A DNA stretch of 64,000 nt, taken from the NCBI RefSeq assembly GCF_014058705.1, contig NZ_CP059692.1, forward strand, positions 439,001 through 503,000, in the 5' to 3' direction. The position numbers and the translations under genes were made by a program. Of the stretch, positions 1 to 11,011 are shown one piece after another (the first letter of the stretch is position 1; the number at the start of each line of letters is the position of its first letter). Below the pieces are notes generated by a model that did no database searches, was not told the origin of the DNA, and worked only from the letters and a program-made list of their open reading frames with translations. Source of the stretch: Aureimonas mangrovi (lineage in GTDB: Bacteria; Pseudomonadota; Alphaproteobacteria; Rhizobiales; Rhizobiaceae).

Positions 1-1
1 G

Positions 2-1273
2 AACGACTTCGTCTTCGCCTATCGCCGCATCCAGGACCCGGCGACCGCGGCGCCCTACGCCAACATCCAGTACCCGATCGTCAACGCCGAGGCCGTCAAT
101 TCGGGCGACATGGAGCCCGATCAGCTCGGCGTGCGCGCCGTCGACGATCGCACGCTCGAGATCACGCTGCACCAGCCGACCCCCTATTTCCTCGAACTCC
201 TGACGCACCAGACGGGCCTGCCGCTGCATCAGGCCTCGGTGGAGGAGTTCGGCGACCAGTTCACCCGCGCCGGCAACATGGTGACGAATGGCGCCTACAT
301 GCTGGAGCGCTTCACGCCGAATGACCAGATCGTGCTGCGCAAGAACCCGGAGTTCCACGACGCGCAGAACGTTGCGATCGATGTCGTCAACTTCATTCCG
401 TTCGAGGATCGCGCGACGTGCCTGCGCCGTTTCGAGGCGGGCGAAGTGCAGTCCTGCTCCGACCTTCCGCTGGAGCAGATGGCCTACATGGAGGCCAATC
501 TCGGCGATCAGGTGCGCATCGCACCCTATCTCGGCACCTACTATCTGCCGGTGAAGACGACGAAGGACGAGTTGTCCGATCCGCGCGTGCGCCAGGCCAT
601 GTCGATGGCGATCGACCGCGACTTCCTCGCCCAGGAGATCTGGCAGGGCGCCATGGTGCCGAGCTATTCCTTCGTGCCGGCGGGTATCGGCAATTACGGC
701 GAGCCGGCCGAACTGCCCTACGCGGGCGACGATCTCCTCGACCGCGAGGATGCCGCGATCGCGCTTCTGGAGGAGGCCGGCTACGGGCCGGGCGAGCTCT
801 CGATCCGCCTCCTCTACAACACCTCCGAGAACAACCGGAACACGATGACCGCCATCGCGGACATGCTGAACAATATCGGCATCAGTGCCCAGCCGGAGGA
901 GATGGAGGGCACGACCTACTTCAACTTCCTGCGTTCGGACGGCGACTTCGACGTCGCCCGCGCCGGCTGGATCGGCGACTATTCGGATCCGCAGAACTTC
1001 CTCTTTCTCAACGAGAGCGAGAACCCGGGATTCAATTATTCCCGCTGGTCGAATGCCGACTACGATGCGCTGATGGAGGAGGCCGCGGCCGAGACGGACC
1101 TCGACGCGCGCGCTGAAATCCTGTTCCGCGCCGAGACGCTGCTTCTGGACGAGGTGCCGGTGATCCCGATCCTCACCTACACGTCCAACTCGCTCGTCTC
1201 GGATCGTCTCGATGGCTGGGAGGACAACATCATGAACGTCCACGGATCGCGCTGGATGTCGGTCAGCCAGTAA
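2..1273 (+). CDS. ABC transporter substrate-binding protein, peptide/OppA family (5' partial)
   Basis: C-terminal part of a family-5 solute-binding protein (SBP_bac_5), the periplasmic lipobinder of a peptide, opine or nickel importer. The reading frame is open from base 2, so the N-terminus with signal peptide lies outside the window. Typical OppA features are visible: an AYRRIQDP-like segment at the very start, then the NGAYML segment, the DPRVRQAMSMAIDR helix and a C-terminal TSNSLVSDRLDGW region before the stop. It is followed after about 70 bases by two permease genes and a double ATPase on the same strand, so it is the binding component of that importer. The ligand cannot be read from sequence; peptide is the default for the family. 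Confidence 0.9.
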   Translation, partial: NDFVFAYRRIQDPATAAPYANIQYPIVNAEAVNSGDMEPDQLGVRAVDDRTLEITLHQPTPYFLELLTHQTGLPLHQASVEEFGDQFTRAGNMVTNGAYMLERFTPNDQIVLRKNPEFHDAQNVAIDVVNFIPFEDRATCLRRFEAGEVQSCSDLPLEQMAYMEANLGDQVRIAPYLGTYYLPVKTTKDELSDPRVRQAMSMAIDRDFLAQEIWQGAMVPSYSFVPAGIGNYGEPAELPYAGDDLLDREDAAIALLEEAGYGPGELSIRLLYNTSENNRNTMTAIADMLNNIGISAQPEEMEGTTYFNFLRSDGDFDVARAGWIGDYSDPQNFLFLNESENPGFNYSRWSNADYDALMEEAAAETDLDARAEILFRAETLLLDEVPVIPILTYTSNSLVSDRLDGWEDNIMNVHGSRWMSVSQ

Positions 1274-1345
1274 CGCCGCACGGCCAGTTCACCTCTTCGC
1301 GTCCGCATGGCATCAGTCGTGCGGACGCTGTCGTTCGGAGCGCCC

Positions 1346-2263
1346 ATGTTCCTCTATGTCCTTAGGCGTCTGGCAAGCGCGATCCCGACGCTGTTCGTGA
1401 TCGTCACGCTCGCCTTCTTCATGATCCGGCTCGCGCCCGGCGGCCCGTTCGACCTCGAGCGCCCGCTCGACCCGCTGATCATGCAGAACCTCGAGCGCGC
1501 CTACAATTTCGACCGGCCGCTCTACGAGCAGTACTTCCTCTATCTCGGCAGTCTTTTGCAGGGCGATCTCGGTCCGTCCTTCACGCGGCGCGACTTCTCG
1601 GTGGTGGACCTCTTCCGCGTCGGCCTGCCGGTCTCCATCCAGATCGGCGGCTTCGCGCTTCTGATCGCGCTCGTCCTCGGCGTCCTTCTCGGCGCCTTCG
1701 CGGCGCTGCGCCAGAACACGTGGGCCGACTATATGGTCGTCGGCACCGCGACGCTCGGCATCACCATTCCGACCTTCGTGATCGCGCCCGTCCTGTCGCT
1801 CGTCTTCGGGGTGATGATGGGCTGGCTGCCCGCCGGCGGCTGGGGCTCGTGGCAGCACATGGTGCTCCCGATCGCGACGCTCGCCCTGCCGCAGATCGCC
1901 ATCATCGCGAGGCTGACGCGCGGCGCCACCATCGAGGCGCTGCGCTCCAACCACGTTCGCACCGCCCGCGCCTACGGCCTGCCGACGCGCACCGTCGTCG
2001 TCGTCCACGCGCTGCGCGCCGCGATCCTGCCGGTCGTCTCCTATCTGGGGCCGACGGCCGCCGCTCTGCTCACGGGTTCGGTGGTGGTGGAGACGATCTT
2101 CGGCATTCCGGGCATCGGCCGCTACTTCGTGCAGGGCGCTCTGGGGCGTGACTACACGCTCGTGATGGGCACGGTCGTCGTGATCGCCTGCTTCGTCATC
2201 GTCTTCAACCTGATCGTCGACGTCCTCTACGCCTGGCTCGACCCGAGGGTGCGCTATGACTGA
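1346..2263 (+). CDS. ABC transporter permease, OppB/DppB family
   Basis: Inner-membrane permease of the peptide-type importer, 305 residues from the chosen start. The N-terminus has the usual membrane segment beginning FLYVLRRL, followed by the conserved RLAPGGPFD stretch, and the EAA cytoplasmic loop is seen around RTARAYGLPTRTV. About six hydrophobic segments are present, as expected for OppB. An in-frame ATG exists 13 codons upstream (1307), but homologues begin at the FLYVLRR segment and the extra residues look non-coding, so 1346 is preferred. The stop codon overlaps the start of the next permease by eight bases, showing translational coupling. Confidence 0.92.
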   Translation: MFLYVLRRLASAIPTLFVIVTLAFFMIRLAPGGPFDLERPLDPLIMQNLERAYNFDRPLYEQYFLYLGSLLQGDLGPSFTRRDFSVVDLFRVGLPVSIQIGGFALLIALVLGVLLGAFAALRQNTWADYMVVGTATLGITIPTFVIAPVLSLVFGVMMGWLPAGGWGSWQHMVLPIATLALPQIAIIARLTRGATIEALRSNHVRTARAYGLPTRTVVVVHALRAAILPVVSYLGPTAAALLTGSVVVETIFGIPGIGRYFVQGALGRDYTLVMGTVVVIACFVIVFNLIVDVLYAWLDPRVRYD

Positions 2264-3407
2264 CATCGCCACCGCCGATACGCCGTCCGGCGAGGTGCCG
2301 GCGCCGGGCCGTTCGCTCGGCCAGGACGCCTGGGCACGCCTTCGCCGCAACCGCGCGGCCGTCGCCAGCGCCTTCGTACTGATCGCGCTGGCGCTCGCCG
2401 GCATCTTCGGGCCGATGATCCACCAGCACCCCTACGACCGGATCTATCCGCAATATGTGCGCGCGCCGGCGAGCCTCGAGGCCTATCCGCGCGCCGACGA
2501 TATCCTGCCGGCCTTCGAGCGCGCCGCGGCTCGCTCGCGGGTCGATCTCGGACAGACCGAGCTCGATGGATCGACCGTGCGCGTGCCGGTCACGTCGGAC
2601 GAGGCGCTCGATCCGCGCATCACCCGCTATGTCGACCGGTCCGACATCTTCTTCGGCGCACGGCTGGAGGACGCTGACGGCCAGGTCCTACCGGATGGAG
2701 CGACGAGCGGCTTCCTCGCCGCGGAAGTCCAGCGCCTGCATTTCTACTTTGGCACCGACGCGAACGGGCGCGATCTCCTCTCGCGCATCCTCATCGGCAT
2801 CCGCATCTCTCTCGCCATCGGCGTCCTCGCCTCGGTCATGGCCCTTCTCCTCGGCGTCACATACGGGGCGATCGCGGGCTATGTCGGGGGACGGCTCGAC
2901 AATCTCATGATGCGCGTCGTCGACATCCTCTACTCGCTGCCCTTCATCTTCTTCGTCATCCTGCTGGTGGTGTTCTTCGGACGAAGTTTCGTCCTGATCT
3001 TCATCGCAATCGGCTGCACGGAATGGCTCGACATGGCGCGCATCGTTCGCGGCCAGACCCTGTCGATCAAACGGCAGGAATACGTGCAGGCGGCCGAGGC
3101 GCTGGGCGTCTCGGATGCGGGCATCGTGCGCCGCCACATCATCCCGAACGCGCTGGGGCCGGTGGTGGTCTTCGTAACGCTCCTCGTGCCGAAGGCGATC
3201 CTCCTCGAGAGCCTGCTCTCCTTCCTCGGCCTCGGCGTGCAGGAGCCGCTGACGAGCCTCGGCCTCCTGATCTCGGAGGGTGCGGCCAACATGCGCGGCG
3301 CGCCGTGGCTCCTGTTCTTCCCGGCCGCCACACTGACGGCGATCCTCTTCGCGCTGAACTTCCTAGGCGATGGCCTGCGTGACGCCCTCGATCCCAAGGA
3401 CCGCTGA
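2256..3407 (+). CDS. ABC transporter permease, OppC/DppC family
   Basis: Second permease of the importer, 383 residues. The first membrane segment (about residues 33-52) is followed by a long extracytoplasmic insertion to about residue 160, then the OppC hallmark FYFGTDANGRDLLSRIL, which leads into the remaining membrane helices. The EAA loop is at QAAEALGVSDAGIVRRH. The insertion makes it longer than the usual 290-310 residues; similar long OppC proteins are known in alphaproteobacteria. It overlaps the upstream permease and ends one base before the ATPase start, so it is in the same operon. Confidence 0.92.
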   Translation: MTDIATADTPSGEVPAPGRSLGQDAWARLRRNRAAVASAFVLIALALAGIFGPMIHQHPYDRIYPQYVRAPASLEAYPRADDILPAFERAAARSRVDLGQTELDGSTVRVPVTSDEALDPRITRYVDRSDIFFGARLEDADGQVLPDGATSGFLAAEVQRLHFYFGTDANGRDLLSRILIGIRISLAIGVLASVMALLLGVTYGAIAGYVGGRLDNLMMRVVDILYSLPFIFFVILLVVFFGRSFVLIFIAIGCTEWLDMARIVRGQTLSIKRQEYVQAAEALGVSDAGIVRRHIIPNALGPVVVFVTLLVPKAILLESLLSFLGLGVQEPLTSLGLLISEGAANMRGAPWLLFFPAATLTAILFALNFLGDGLRDALDPKDR

Positions 3408-3408
3408 G

Positions 3409-5067
<1,659 letters not shown>

Positions 5068-5142
5068 AACGGGTCTATGGGGCCGACTGGCCGATGGGGG
5101 TGCGAGGGGCATCGTTCATCGGGCTTTTCCGGAGAGTTTCCC

Positions 5143-8100
5143 ATGTTTCGCCTGCCGTCCCCGTCGCGCAGCCTCACGCTGGCCGCGACCGTCTCGATCC
5201 TTGCCCTGGCCCCTGCGATGGCGGCGGACTTCACGGTGCCCGCGGGAACGACCGACACGTCGTCCAAGACGGTGGCCGGCGCCGATCGCGGCTCGATCGC
5301 GAACGGCGCGGAACTGAACACCAGCGGCACCGCGATCACGCAGAGCGGCGCCGCGCAGGACGTGCGGATCGAGAACGCCGGCACCCTGCGTTCGGGCAAT
5401 CGCGGCCTCGACGCGACCGGCGGCTCGGGCACGCGCACGATCACCTTCGTCAATTCCGGGCTCGCGGAAACCGACGACGACACGTTCCGCGTCAACACGG
5501 ACGTGACGCAGGGCACCGTCACGATCGACAACTCGGGCGTGATGCGCTCGGACGGCGGGCAGGTGCTCGATTTCGCCTCGATGCGCTCGGGCGCCTCGCG
5601 CGTGGAACTGACCAACAGCGGCATCATGGAAGCGGCCGACAACGACGCGATCCGCTTCGGTGCGGGCTCGACCACCCTGCGCAACACCGGCGACATCCTC
5701 TCGACGCAGTCTGCGAACCGCGCGATCAACCTGAACTACGCCGGCAACCTGCCGGTGTTCGAGCTCTACAATGACGGCCGCATCCTCTCGATCGACGACG
5801 CGGTGCGCATCAGCGAGGTGCCGACGCTCGGCAACGTGCTCGTGGAGAACCGCGGCACGATCGCCTCGCGGGGCACCGGCGACGATGCCGGTCAGGCCAT
5901 CGACTTCAACGGCGCACGCGCCGAAAGCATCGTCATCCGCAACTACGGGCTGATCGAGACGGCCGATGCCGACGCCGTGCGTCCCGGCCAGGGCGGCATG
6001 GTGGAGAACTTCGGCACCATCATCGGCCGCGCGGTCGATCCAAACGATTCCTCCGACGGCATCGACTTCCAGGACACGAATGTCGGCATGGTCGTCAACC
6101 GCACCGGCGGCGTCGTCGACGGCAACCGCCACGGTATCACCGGCAAGCTGCCGATGCCGATCCTCAACGAGGCCGGCGCGCTGATCATCGGGCGCAACGG
6201 TTCGGGCATCAACTACGACACGCTCGCCGACCAGGGCCCGATGGTGGTCACGAATTACGGCGAGATCGTCGGCGCCTTCAATCCGGATGCCGAGTACGGC
6301 GACGGAGACGGCGTCGACATCGACGCGATCGGCGAAATCTATAATTACGGCACGATCCGGGGCCTCGGCTCCAACGGCACCAAGGAGGGCGACCTCCTGC
6401 CCGCCACGAGCGAGGCGATCGCCATCGGTGGCGGCCTCGTCGTCAACGGCTCGGCCGAATACCGCGACGCGCTGATCAGCGGTGTCGACAACGGCATTCT
6501 GGTGGACGACAGCGACACCGGCAACGCCTTCGCGGCGATCTCGATCCTCAACCACGGCCGCATCGAGGGCCTCGACGGCTTCGGCATCCGCATCGTGAGC
6601 GCGGACGCCAACACGATCGAGAACCACGGCACGATTGCGGGCTCGAACGGCATCGCGGTCGAGTTCGGCGAGGGCGACGACCTCTTCGTCCATCACGACG
6701 GCGCCTCGGTCGAGGGTACGGTGAACGGCGCGGCCGGCACGGACACCTTCCGTCTCGGCGGCGCGGCCGGCCGCTTCGACGTCTCGCTCCTCGGCGAAGA
6801 GGCGACCTATCGCGGCTTCGAGACCGTCGATGTCGCGGCCGGCAGCGCCTGGACGCTTTCCGGTGAGAGCGCCTATGCCGGAGAGATACGCGTCGCGAAC
6901 GCCTCGCTGATCCTCGCCGACGCTGGGCTGTCGCAGTCGGCCGTCTCGCTCGTCGATGCTTCGCTCATCGGGACGGGCCGCCTTGGCTCGCTCGACGTAG
7001 CCCGATCGCAGGTCGCCATCGCTTCGGGGGAGAGCCTGGCGGTCGCCGGCGACGTCGCCTTCGACGCGGGCTCCAGCCTCCTTCTCGACGTTCAGGGCCG
7101 CAGCGGCGTGCTCTCGGCCGGCGGCGCGGTCTCGATCGCGGAGGGGGCGAGCCTCGTTCTCACCGGCACCAGCGGCTGCGCGACGGCGAGCCCCTGCACG
7201 ATCGTCACCTCGGGCGCCGGCATCGACGGTGCCTTCACGCTCGACAACCGCCTCGCCTTCCTCGGCGCCGACGTTTCCTATGTCGGCAATGACGCACTCC
7301 TCGCCCTGTCGCGCAACGGCGTCGGCTTCGCGGACGTCTCCGAGACGCGCAACCAGCGCGCCGTCGGCACGGCGCTCGACGTGCTCGGCTCCGGCGCCCC
7401 GCTCTACGACGCAGTGGTCGGGCTCGGCGCCGACGATGCGCGCGGCGCCTTCGACGCCCTCTCCGGCGAGGCGCACGCCTCGGTGAAGACGGGCCTCGTC
7501 GAGGTTTCCAACCAGGTCGCCTCGGTCGTCGGCGCGCGCCTGCACGCTTCGATGAGCGGGCCGGACAGCGCCTTCTCGACCTCGGGTCCCGGAGAGAGCG
7601 TCATGCCCGCCTACGGCGGCGGCATCGAGACGTGGATCAGCGCCTTCGGCGCGAGCGGCGAGACCGACGCGACGGGCGGCACCGCTAGCCTCGACCGCGA
7701 CACGCTCGGCGTTCTCGTCGGTGCGGATGCGCTGGTCGGCGGCAACACGCGCCTCGGCATCTTCGGCGGCTACTCGCGCTCCTCCTTCGATGTCGATGCA
7801 CGCGGCTTCTCGGCCGACAGCGACGACATCCATGTCGGCGTCTATGCCGGCACGCAGCTCGGCGGCCTGTCGCTGCGCGGCGGCGCCGCCTTCGGCTTCC
7901 ACGACATCGAGACCGAGCGCGGCGTCGCCTTCGCCGGTTTCGCGGATACGCTGGAAGCGGGCACTGACGCGCGCACCACGCAGGTCTTCGGAGAGGTCGG
8001 CTACGCCCTCGCTTTCGGCGCCGTCGAGTTCGAGCCCTTCGCGGGCCTCGCCTATGTCGATGTCGACATGGACGGCTTCTCGGAGACCGGCGGCCTTGCC

Positions 8101-8442
8101 GCGCTCTCGGGCGGGGGCGACGGTTTCGACGCGACCTTCTCCACGCTCGGCCTGCGCGCGGCGACGGCCCTCGACCTGGGCGGCATGGACGCGCGCCTGA
8201 CCGGCACGCTCGGCTGGCGCCACGCCTTCGACGACGAGGCGCCGGTCTCGACCTTCGCCTTCGACGGCGGGCAGGCCTTCACGGTCGCGGGTGCGCCGAT
8301 CGCACAGGATGCCGCTCTCGTCGAGGTGGGCTTCGAGGTCGACCTGTCGCCGGCCGCAACGCTCGGCCTCTCCTATGCCGGTCAGTTCGGCGATGACGCC
8401 AGCCAGCATGGCGGGCGCGCGACCTTGCGCTTCGCCTTCTGA
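5143..8442 (+). CDS. autotransporter outer-membrane beta-barrel protein
   Basis: Type V secreted surface protein of 1099 residues. A Sec signal peptide is clear: basic start MFRLPSPSR, hydrophobic core, then APAMAAD as probable cleavage site near residue 28. Residues about 30-530 form a passenger of short repeated units of the form N-x-G-x-I with about 20-25 residue spacing (NSGIMEA, NTGDILS, NYGLIET, NFGTIIG, NYGEIVG, NYGTIRG, NHGRIEG, NHGTIAG), the pattern of a right-handed beta-helix. The last about 280 residues form the autotransporter barrel, ending in the aromatic TLRFAF. ATG 5143 has a GGAGAG ribosome site; an upstream in-frame ATG (5077) would bury the signal peptide. Adhesion or surface function is inferred only from the family. 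Confidence 0.9.
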   Translation: MFRLPSPSRSLTLAATVSILALAPAMAADFTVPAGTTDTSSKTVAGADRGSIANGAELNTSGTAITQSGAAQDVRIENAGTLRSGNRGLDATGGSGTRTITFVNSGLAETDDDTFRVNTDVTQGTVTIDNSGVMRSDGGQVLDFASMRSGASRVELTNSGIMEAADNDAIRFGAGSTTLRNTGDILSTQSANRAINLNYAGNLPVFELYNDGRILSIDDAVRISEVPTLGNVLVENRGTIASRGTGDDAGQAIDFNGARAESIVIRNYGLIETADADAVRPGQGGMVENFGTIIGRAVDPNDSSDGIDFQDTNVGMVVNRTGGVVDGNRHGITGKLPMPILNEAGALIIGRNGSGINYDTLADQGPMVVTNYGEIVGAFNPDAEYGDGDGVDIDAIGEIYNYGTIRGLGSNGTKEGDLLPATSEAIAIGGGLVVNGSAEYRDALISGVDNGILVDDSDTGNAFAAISILNHGRIEGLDGFGIRIVSADANTIENHGTIAGSNGIAVEFGEGDDLFVHHDGASVEGTVNGAAGTDTFRLGGAAGRFDVSLLGEEATYRGFETVDVAAGSAWTLSGESAYAGEIRVANASLILADAGLSQSAVSLVDASLIGTGRLGSLDVARSQVAIASGESLAVAGDVAFDAGSSLLLDVQGRSGVLSAGGAVSIAEGASLVLTGTSGCATASPCTIVTSGAGIDGAFTLDNRLAFLGADVSYVGNDALLALSRNGVGFADVSETRNQRAVGTALDVLGSGAPLYDAVVGLGADDARGAFDALSGEAHASVKTGLVEVSNQVASVVGARLHASMSGPDSAFSTSGPGESVMPAYGGGIETWISAFGASGETDATGGTASLDRDTLGVLVGADALVGGNTRLGIFGGYSRSSFDVDARGFSADSDDIHVGVYAGTQLGGLSLRGGAAFGFHDIETERGVAFAGFADTLEAGTDARTTQVFGEVGYALAFGAVEFEPFAGLAYVDVDMDGFSETGGLAALSGGGDGFDATFSTLGLRAATALDLGGMDARLTGTLGWRHAFDDEAPVSTFAFDGGQAFTVAGAPIAQDAALVEVGFEVDLSPAATLGLSYAGQFGDDASQHGGRATLRFAF

Positions 8443-8452
8443 GGCAGGGCTC

Positions 8453-8481
8453 CGGTCCGGCGGGCGTGGCCCGCCGGACCG
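8453..8481. terminator. hairpin between convergent autotransporter and xth genes
   Basis: A perfect 13-base-pair GC-rich inverted repeat (arms 8453-8465 and 8469-8481, three-base loop) lies in the 44-base gap between two genes that end towards each other. It has no U-tract on either strand, so its role as a bidirectional terminator is inferred from stability and position. Confidence 0.6.
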
Positions 8482-8486
8482 TCACG

Positions 8487-9332
8487 TCAGATGTCGATCG
8501 TGGCCATCACCGGCACATGGTCGGAGGGGCGCTCCCAGGAGCGCGCCTCGCGCAGGACCCTCGCCGAGACCAGCTTTTCGCCGAGATCGGGTGAGGCCCA
8601 GATATGGTCGAGCCGGCGGCCGCGATCGCCCACCGTCCAGTCCTTCGAGCGGTAGCTCCACCAGGTGTAGAGCTTTTCCGGGCGCGGAATGTGACGGCGA
8701 ACGAGGTCGTCCCAGTCGCCTTCTGAAATGACGCGCAGAAGCCCGTCGGTCTCGACGGGCGTGTGCGAGACGACCTTCAGGAGCTGCCTGTGGCTCCAGA
8801 CGTCCTCCTCGAAGGGCGCGATGTTGAGATCGCCGACGAGGATCGCCGAGACGTTCGGCTCGCCGCCCGAGCGCATGGCCCGCAATTCCTCGATGAAGTC
8901 GAGCTTGTGGCGGAATTTCGGGTTGATCTCCGGGTCCGGCTCGTCGCCGCCCGCCGGGACGTAGAGGTTGTGGATGCGCACCTGCCTCTCGCCGACGCGC
9001 ACGCGCGCAGAAAGATGCCGGGCATCGCCGATGGCGCAGAAATCCTGCCGCACGATGTCCTCGAAGGGCGTCTTCGAGATCGTCGCGACGCCATGGTAGC
9101 CCTTCTGGCCGTGGATCGCGACGTGCTCGTAGCCGAGCGCGGCGAAGGCCGCCTCGGGAAACAGCTCGTTCGGACATTTCGTCTCCTGCAGGCACAGGAC
9201 GTCCGGCGCGTGCGTCTTCAGGAAATGCTCGACCAGCGAGAGGCGCAGGCGCACGGAATTGATGTTCCAAGTGGCGATGGTGAAGGGCAAGGAGGTCTCG
9301 CGGGCAGATCGTGTGGGGAGGGCTTTGCGCAT
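8487..9332 (-). CDS. xth: exodeoxyribonuclease III
   Basis: AP endonuclease/3'-5' exonuclease of base-excision repair, 281 residues from the chosen start. Family motifs are in order: IATWNINSVRLRL, the metal-binding glutamate in LCLQETK (residue 50), GYHGVATISK, the VGDLNIAPFEEDVW loop with catalytic Asp/Asn, RLDHIWAS, and C-terminal SDHVPVMATI. Homologues usually start just before FTIATWNIN; the nearest ATG upstream is at 9332, giving about 15 extra residues. A TTG at the LPFTIA position is the alternative. It is convergent with the autotransporter and divergent from the hydrolase gene. Confidence 0.93.
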   Translation of the reverse strand: MRKALPTRSARETSLPFTIATWNINSVRLRLSLVEHFLKTHAPDVLCLQETKCPNELFPEAAFAALGYEHVAIHGQKGYHGVATISKTPFEDIVRQDFCAIGDARHLSARVRVGERQVRIHNLYVPAGGDEPDPEINPKFRHKLDFIEELRAMRSGGEPNVSAILVGDLNIAPFEEDVWSHRQLLKVVSHTPVETDGLLRVISEGDWDDLVRRHIPRPEKLYTWWSYRSKDWTVGDRGRRLDHIWASPDLGEKLVSARVLREARSWERPSDHVPVMATIDI

Positions 9333-9424
9333 CCTGTAGCCGAGTGTTGCGCGCCGAGGCAACGATGCCGGGGCCGGTGCGTTTGAACCGATCCCGCGCA
9401 TCGGCGCATTCGAAGGAGGGCGCC

Positions 9425-10303
9425 ATGTTCGAGGGTTTCGAGACGCGCACGATCGCCGGCGAGGGTGCCGAGATCTTCTGCCGCCTCGGTGGCGACGGAC
9501 CGCCGCTTCTCCTCCTCCACGGCTACCCGCAGACCGGCGCCATGTGGGCGCCGGTCGCGGCGCGGCTCGCGGAGCGTTTCACGCTCGTCGTGCCGGACCT
9601 TCGCGGCTACGGGCAGTCCTCGCGGCCCGAATCCAAGAACGGCGAGGGCTATTCGAAGCGCATCATGGCGCGCGACATGGTGGCGGTGATGGCAGCGCTC
9701 GGCCATGAACGCTTCCGCCTCGCGGGACACGATCGTGGTGCGCGCGTCGCCTATCGCCTTGCGCTGGATTCAGGGCCGGGCGTCGAGCGGCTCGCGCTCC
9801 TCGACATCGTTCCGACTGCGGAGATGTGGTGTGCGATGGACGCGGCGTCTGCGCTGAAGTCCTATCACTGGCCGTTCCTCGCCCAGCCGAACCCGGTGCC
9901 GGAGCGCCTGATCGCGGCCGACCCGGTCTTCTATCTCGACCACACGATCACGAGCTGGACCAAGGGGCGCTCTCTCGCGCCATTCGCGCCGGAGGCGATG
10001 GTGGAATATCGTAAGGCCTTCGCGCAGCCGGGCGCGGTCCACGCCATGTGCGAGGACTATCGCGCCGGGGCCACGATCGACTGTGAAAACGACGAGATCG
10101 ACCGCAAGGCGGGGCGACGGATCGCGGCGCCGACGCTCGTCCTGTGGGGCGAGCACGGCACGCCCGCCGCCGGCGGCGACGTCCTGGCGACATGGCGCAA
10201 CTGGTGCGAGAGCGTCGAGGGTAAAAGCTTCGATGCCGGCCATTTCCTCGTCGAGGAAGCGCCGGATGAGACCGGCGCCGCGCTGGAACGCTTCTTCGCC
10301 TGA
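9425..10303 (+). CDS. alpha/beta hydrolase, haloacetate (fluoroacetate) dehalogenase-like
   Basis: Soluble alpha/beta-hydrolase of 292 residues. HGYPQ (32-36) forms the oxyanion region and the nucleophile sits in HDRGAR (Asp103). The His-Trp pair at 148-149, Tyr212 and Arg104/Arg107 match the halide and carboxylate pocket described for fluoroacetate dehalogenases; His273 in AGHFLVEEAP and Asp128 complete the triad. These enzymes hydrolyse haloacetates to glycolate and halide. ATG 9425 has a strong GGAGG ribosome site eight bases upstream; a longer reading from 9311 lacks one. No haloacetate transporter or regulator lies beside it, so the physiological substrate may be different. It ends seven bases from convergent lolA. 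Confidence 0.85.
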   Translation: MFEGFETRTIAGEGAEIFCRLGGDGPPLLLLHGYPQTGAMWAPVAARLAERFTLVVPDLRGYGQSSRPESKNGEGYSKRIMARDMVAVMAALGHERFRLAGHDRGARVAYRLALDSGPGVERLALLDIVPTAEMWCAMDAASALKSYHWPFLAQPNPVPERLIAADPVFYLDHTITSWTKGRSLAPFAPEAMVEYRKAFAQPGAVHAMCEDYRAGATIDCENDEIDRKAGRRIAAPTLVLWGEHGTPAAGGDVLATWRNWCESVEGKSFDAGHFLVEEAPDETGAALERFFA

Positions 10304-10310
10304 ATGCCGA

Positions 10311-10958
10311 TCAGCGACCGCCGCCGATGCGCCCGCGCGACTGCTGGGAAATCTGGTTGTAGGGGATGGCGAACTGCGCCTGATCGACGGACACGCCTTC
10401 CTGGACGTTGTCGATGATGACGGTCGTGTCCTTGCCCTGCTGGTCGCGGATCGTCCACTGGCGCAGATCGTAGGTGTTCGGATCGAACATCATGGTAATG
10501 CGGGACGAGCCGAAGACCGAGCGATCGCCCATCACGATGGTGATGAGCTCCGGCGTCTGCTGCACGTCCTGGATGTTGGCGGCCGAGAGGTCGATGCGCC
10601 TATCGAGCAGGAGCTTCATCGGGGTCTGGGACAGCGGGTAGAGGTCCCAGGTGTTGAGGCGCGCATTGTTGATCGCCACCTGGCTGCCGTCGGCGATCAC
10701 ACGCAGCGGCTGGCCGGAATAGTCGAAGCGGATCTTGCCCGGTCGCTCGATCGAGAAGGTGCCCTCGGACTGGTTGCCGGCCGCGTCGAACTGCAGGAAG
10801 TTGCCGGTCATTGATCGCACGGACGAGAAATGGTCGGCCACGGCCTGCGCCGTCGCAGCAGCGGGCTGTTGGGCCGCCGCCGGCAGCGGAGCGAGCGCCG
10901 CGCTCGCGAGCGGCGCTGCCAGTGCGAGAGCGAAAAGGGCGTGGAACGGTCGTTTCAT
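10311..10958 (-). CDS. lolA: outer-membrane lipoprotein carrier protein LolA
   Basis: Periplasmic chaperone that carries lipoproteins from the inner-membrane LolCDE complex to the outer membrane, 215 residues. The N-terminus is a typical Sec signal (MKRPFHALFALALAAPLAS, cleavage probably at the AAAQQ segment near residue 30). The mature part has the LolA pattern: FSSVRSMTGNFLQ, ERPGKIRFDYSG, a VAINNARLNTWDLYPLSQTP strand region and a C-terminal FAIPYNQ. The length fits the family. It lies downstream of ftsK on the same strand with a 167-base gap, a neighbourhood often seen in Hyphomicrobiales. Confidence 0.92.
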   Translation of the reverse strand: MKRPFHALFALALAAPLASAALAPLPAAAQQPAAATAQAVADHFSSVRSMTGNFLQFDAAGNQSEGTFSIERPGKIRFDYSGQPLRVIADGSQVAINNARLNTWDLYPLSQTPMKLLLDRRIDLSAANIQDVQQTPELITIVMGDRSVFGSSRITMMFDPNTYDLRQWTIRDQQGKDTTVIIDNVQEGVSVDQAQFAIPYNQISQQSRGRIGGGR

Positions 10959-11011
10959 GTCGGTCTGTCTCGTCCTCGAATGTCCGGCGCGGGGCCGAGC
11001 CTCGTCCCGAT

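Noticed and set aside
5116-8409. Very long open frame on the minus strand opposite the autotransporter
   Set aside because: Its codons mirror the real gene; composition is Arg/Asp/Ala/Glu-rich with no motifs. The plus-strand gene has a signal peptide, repeats and barrel.
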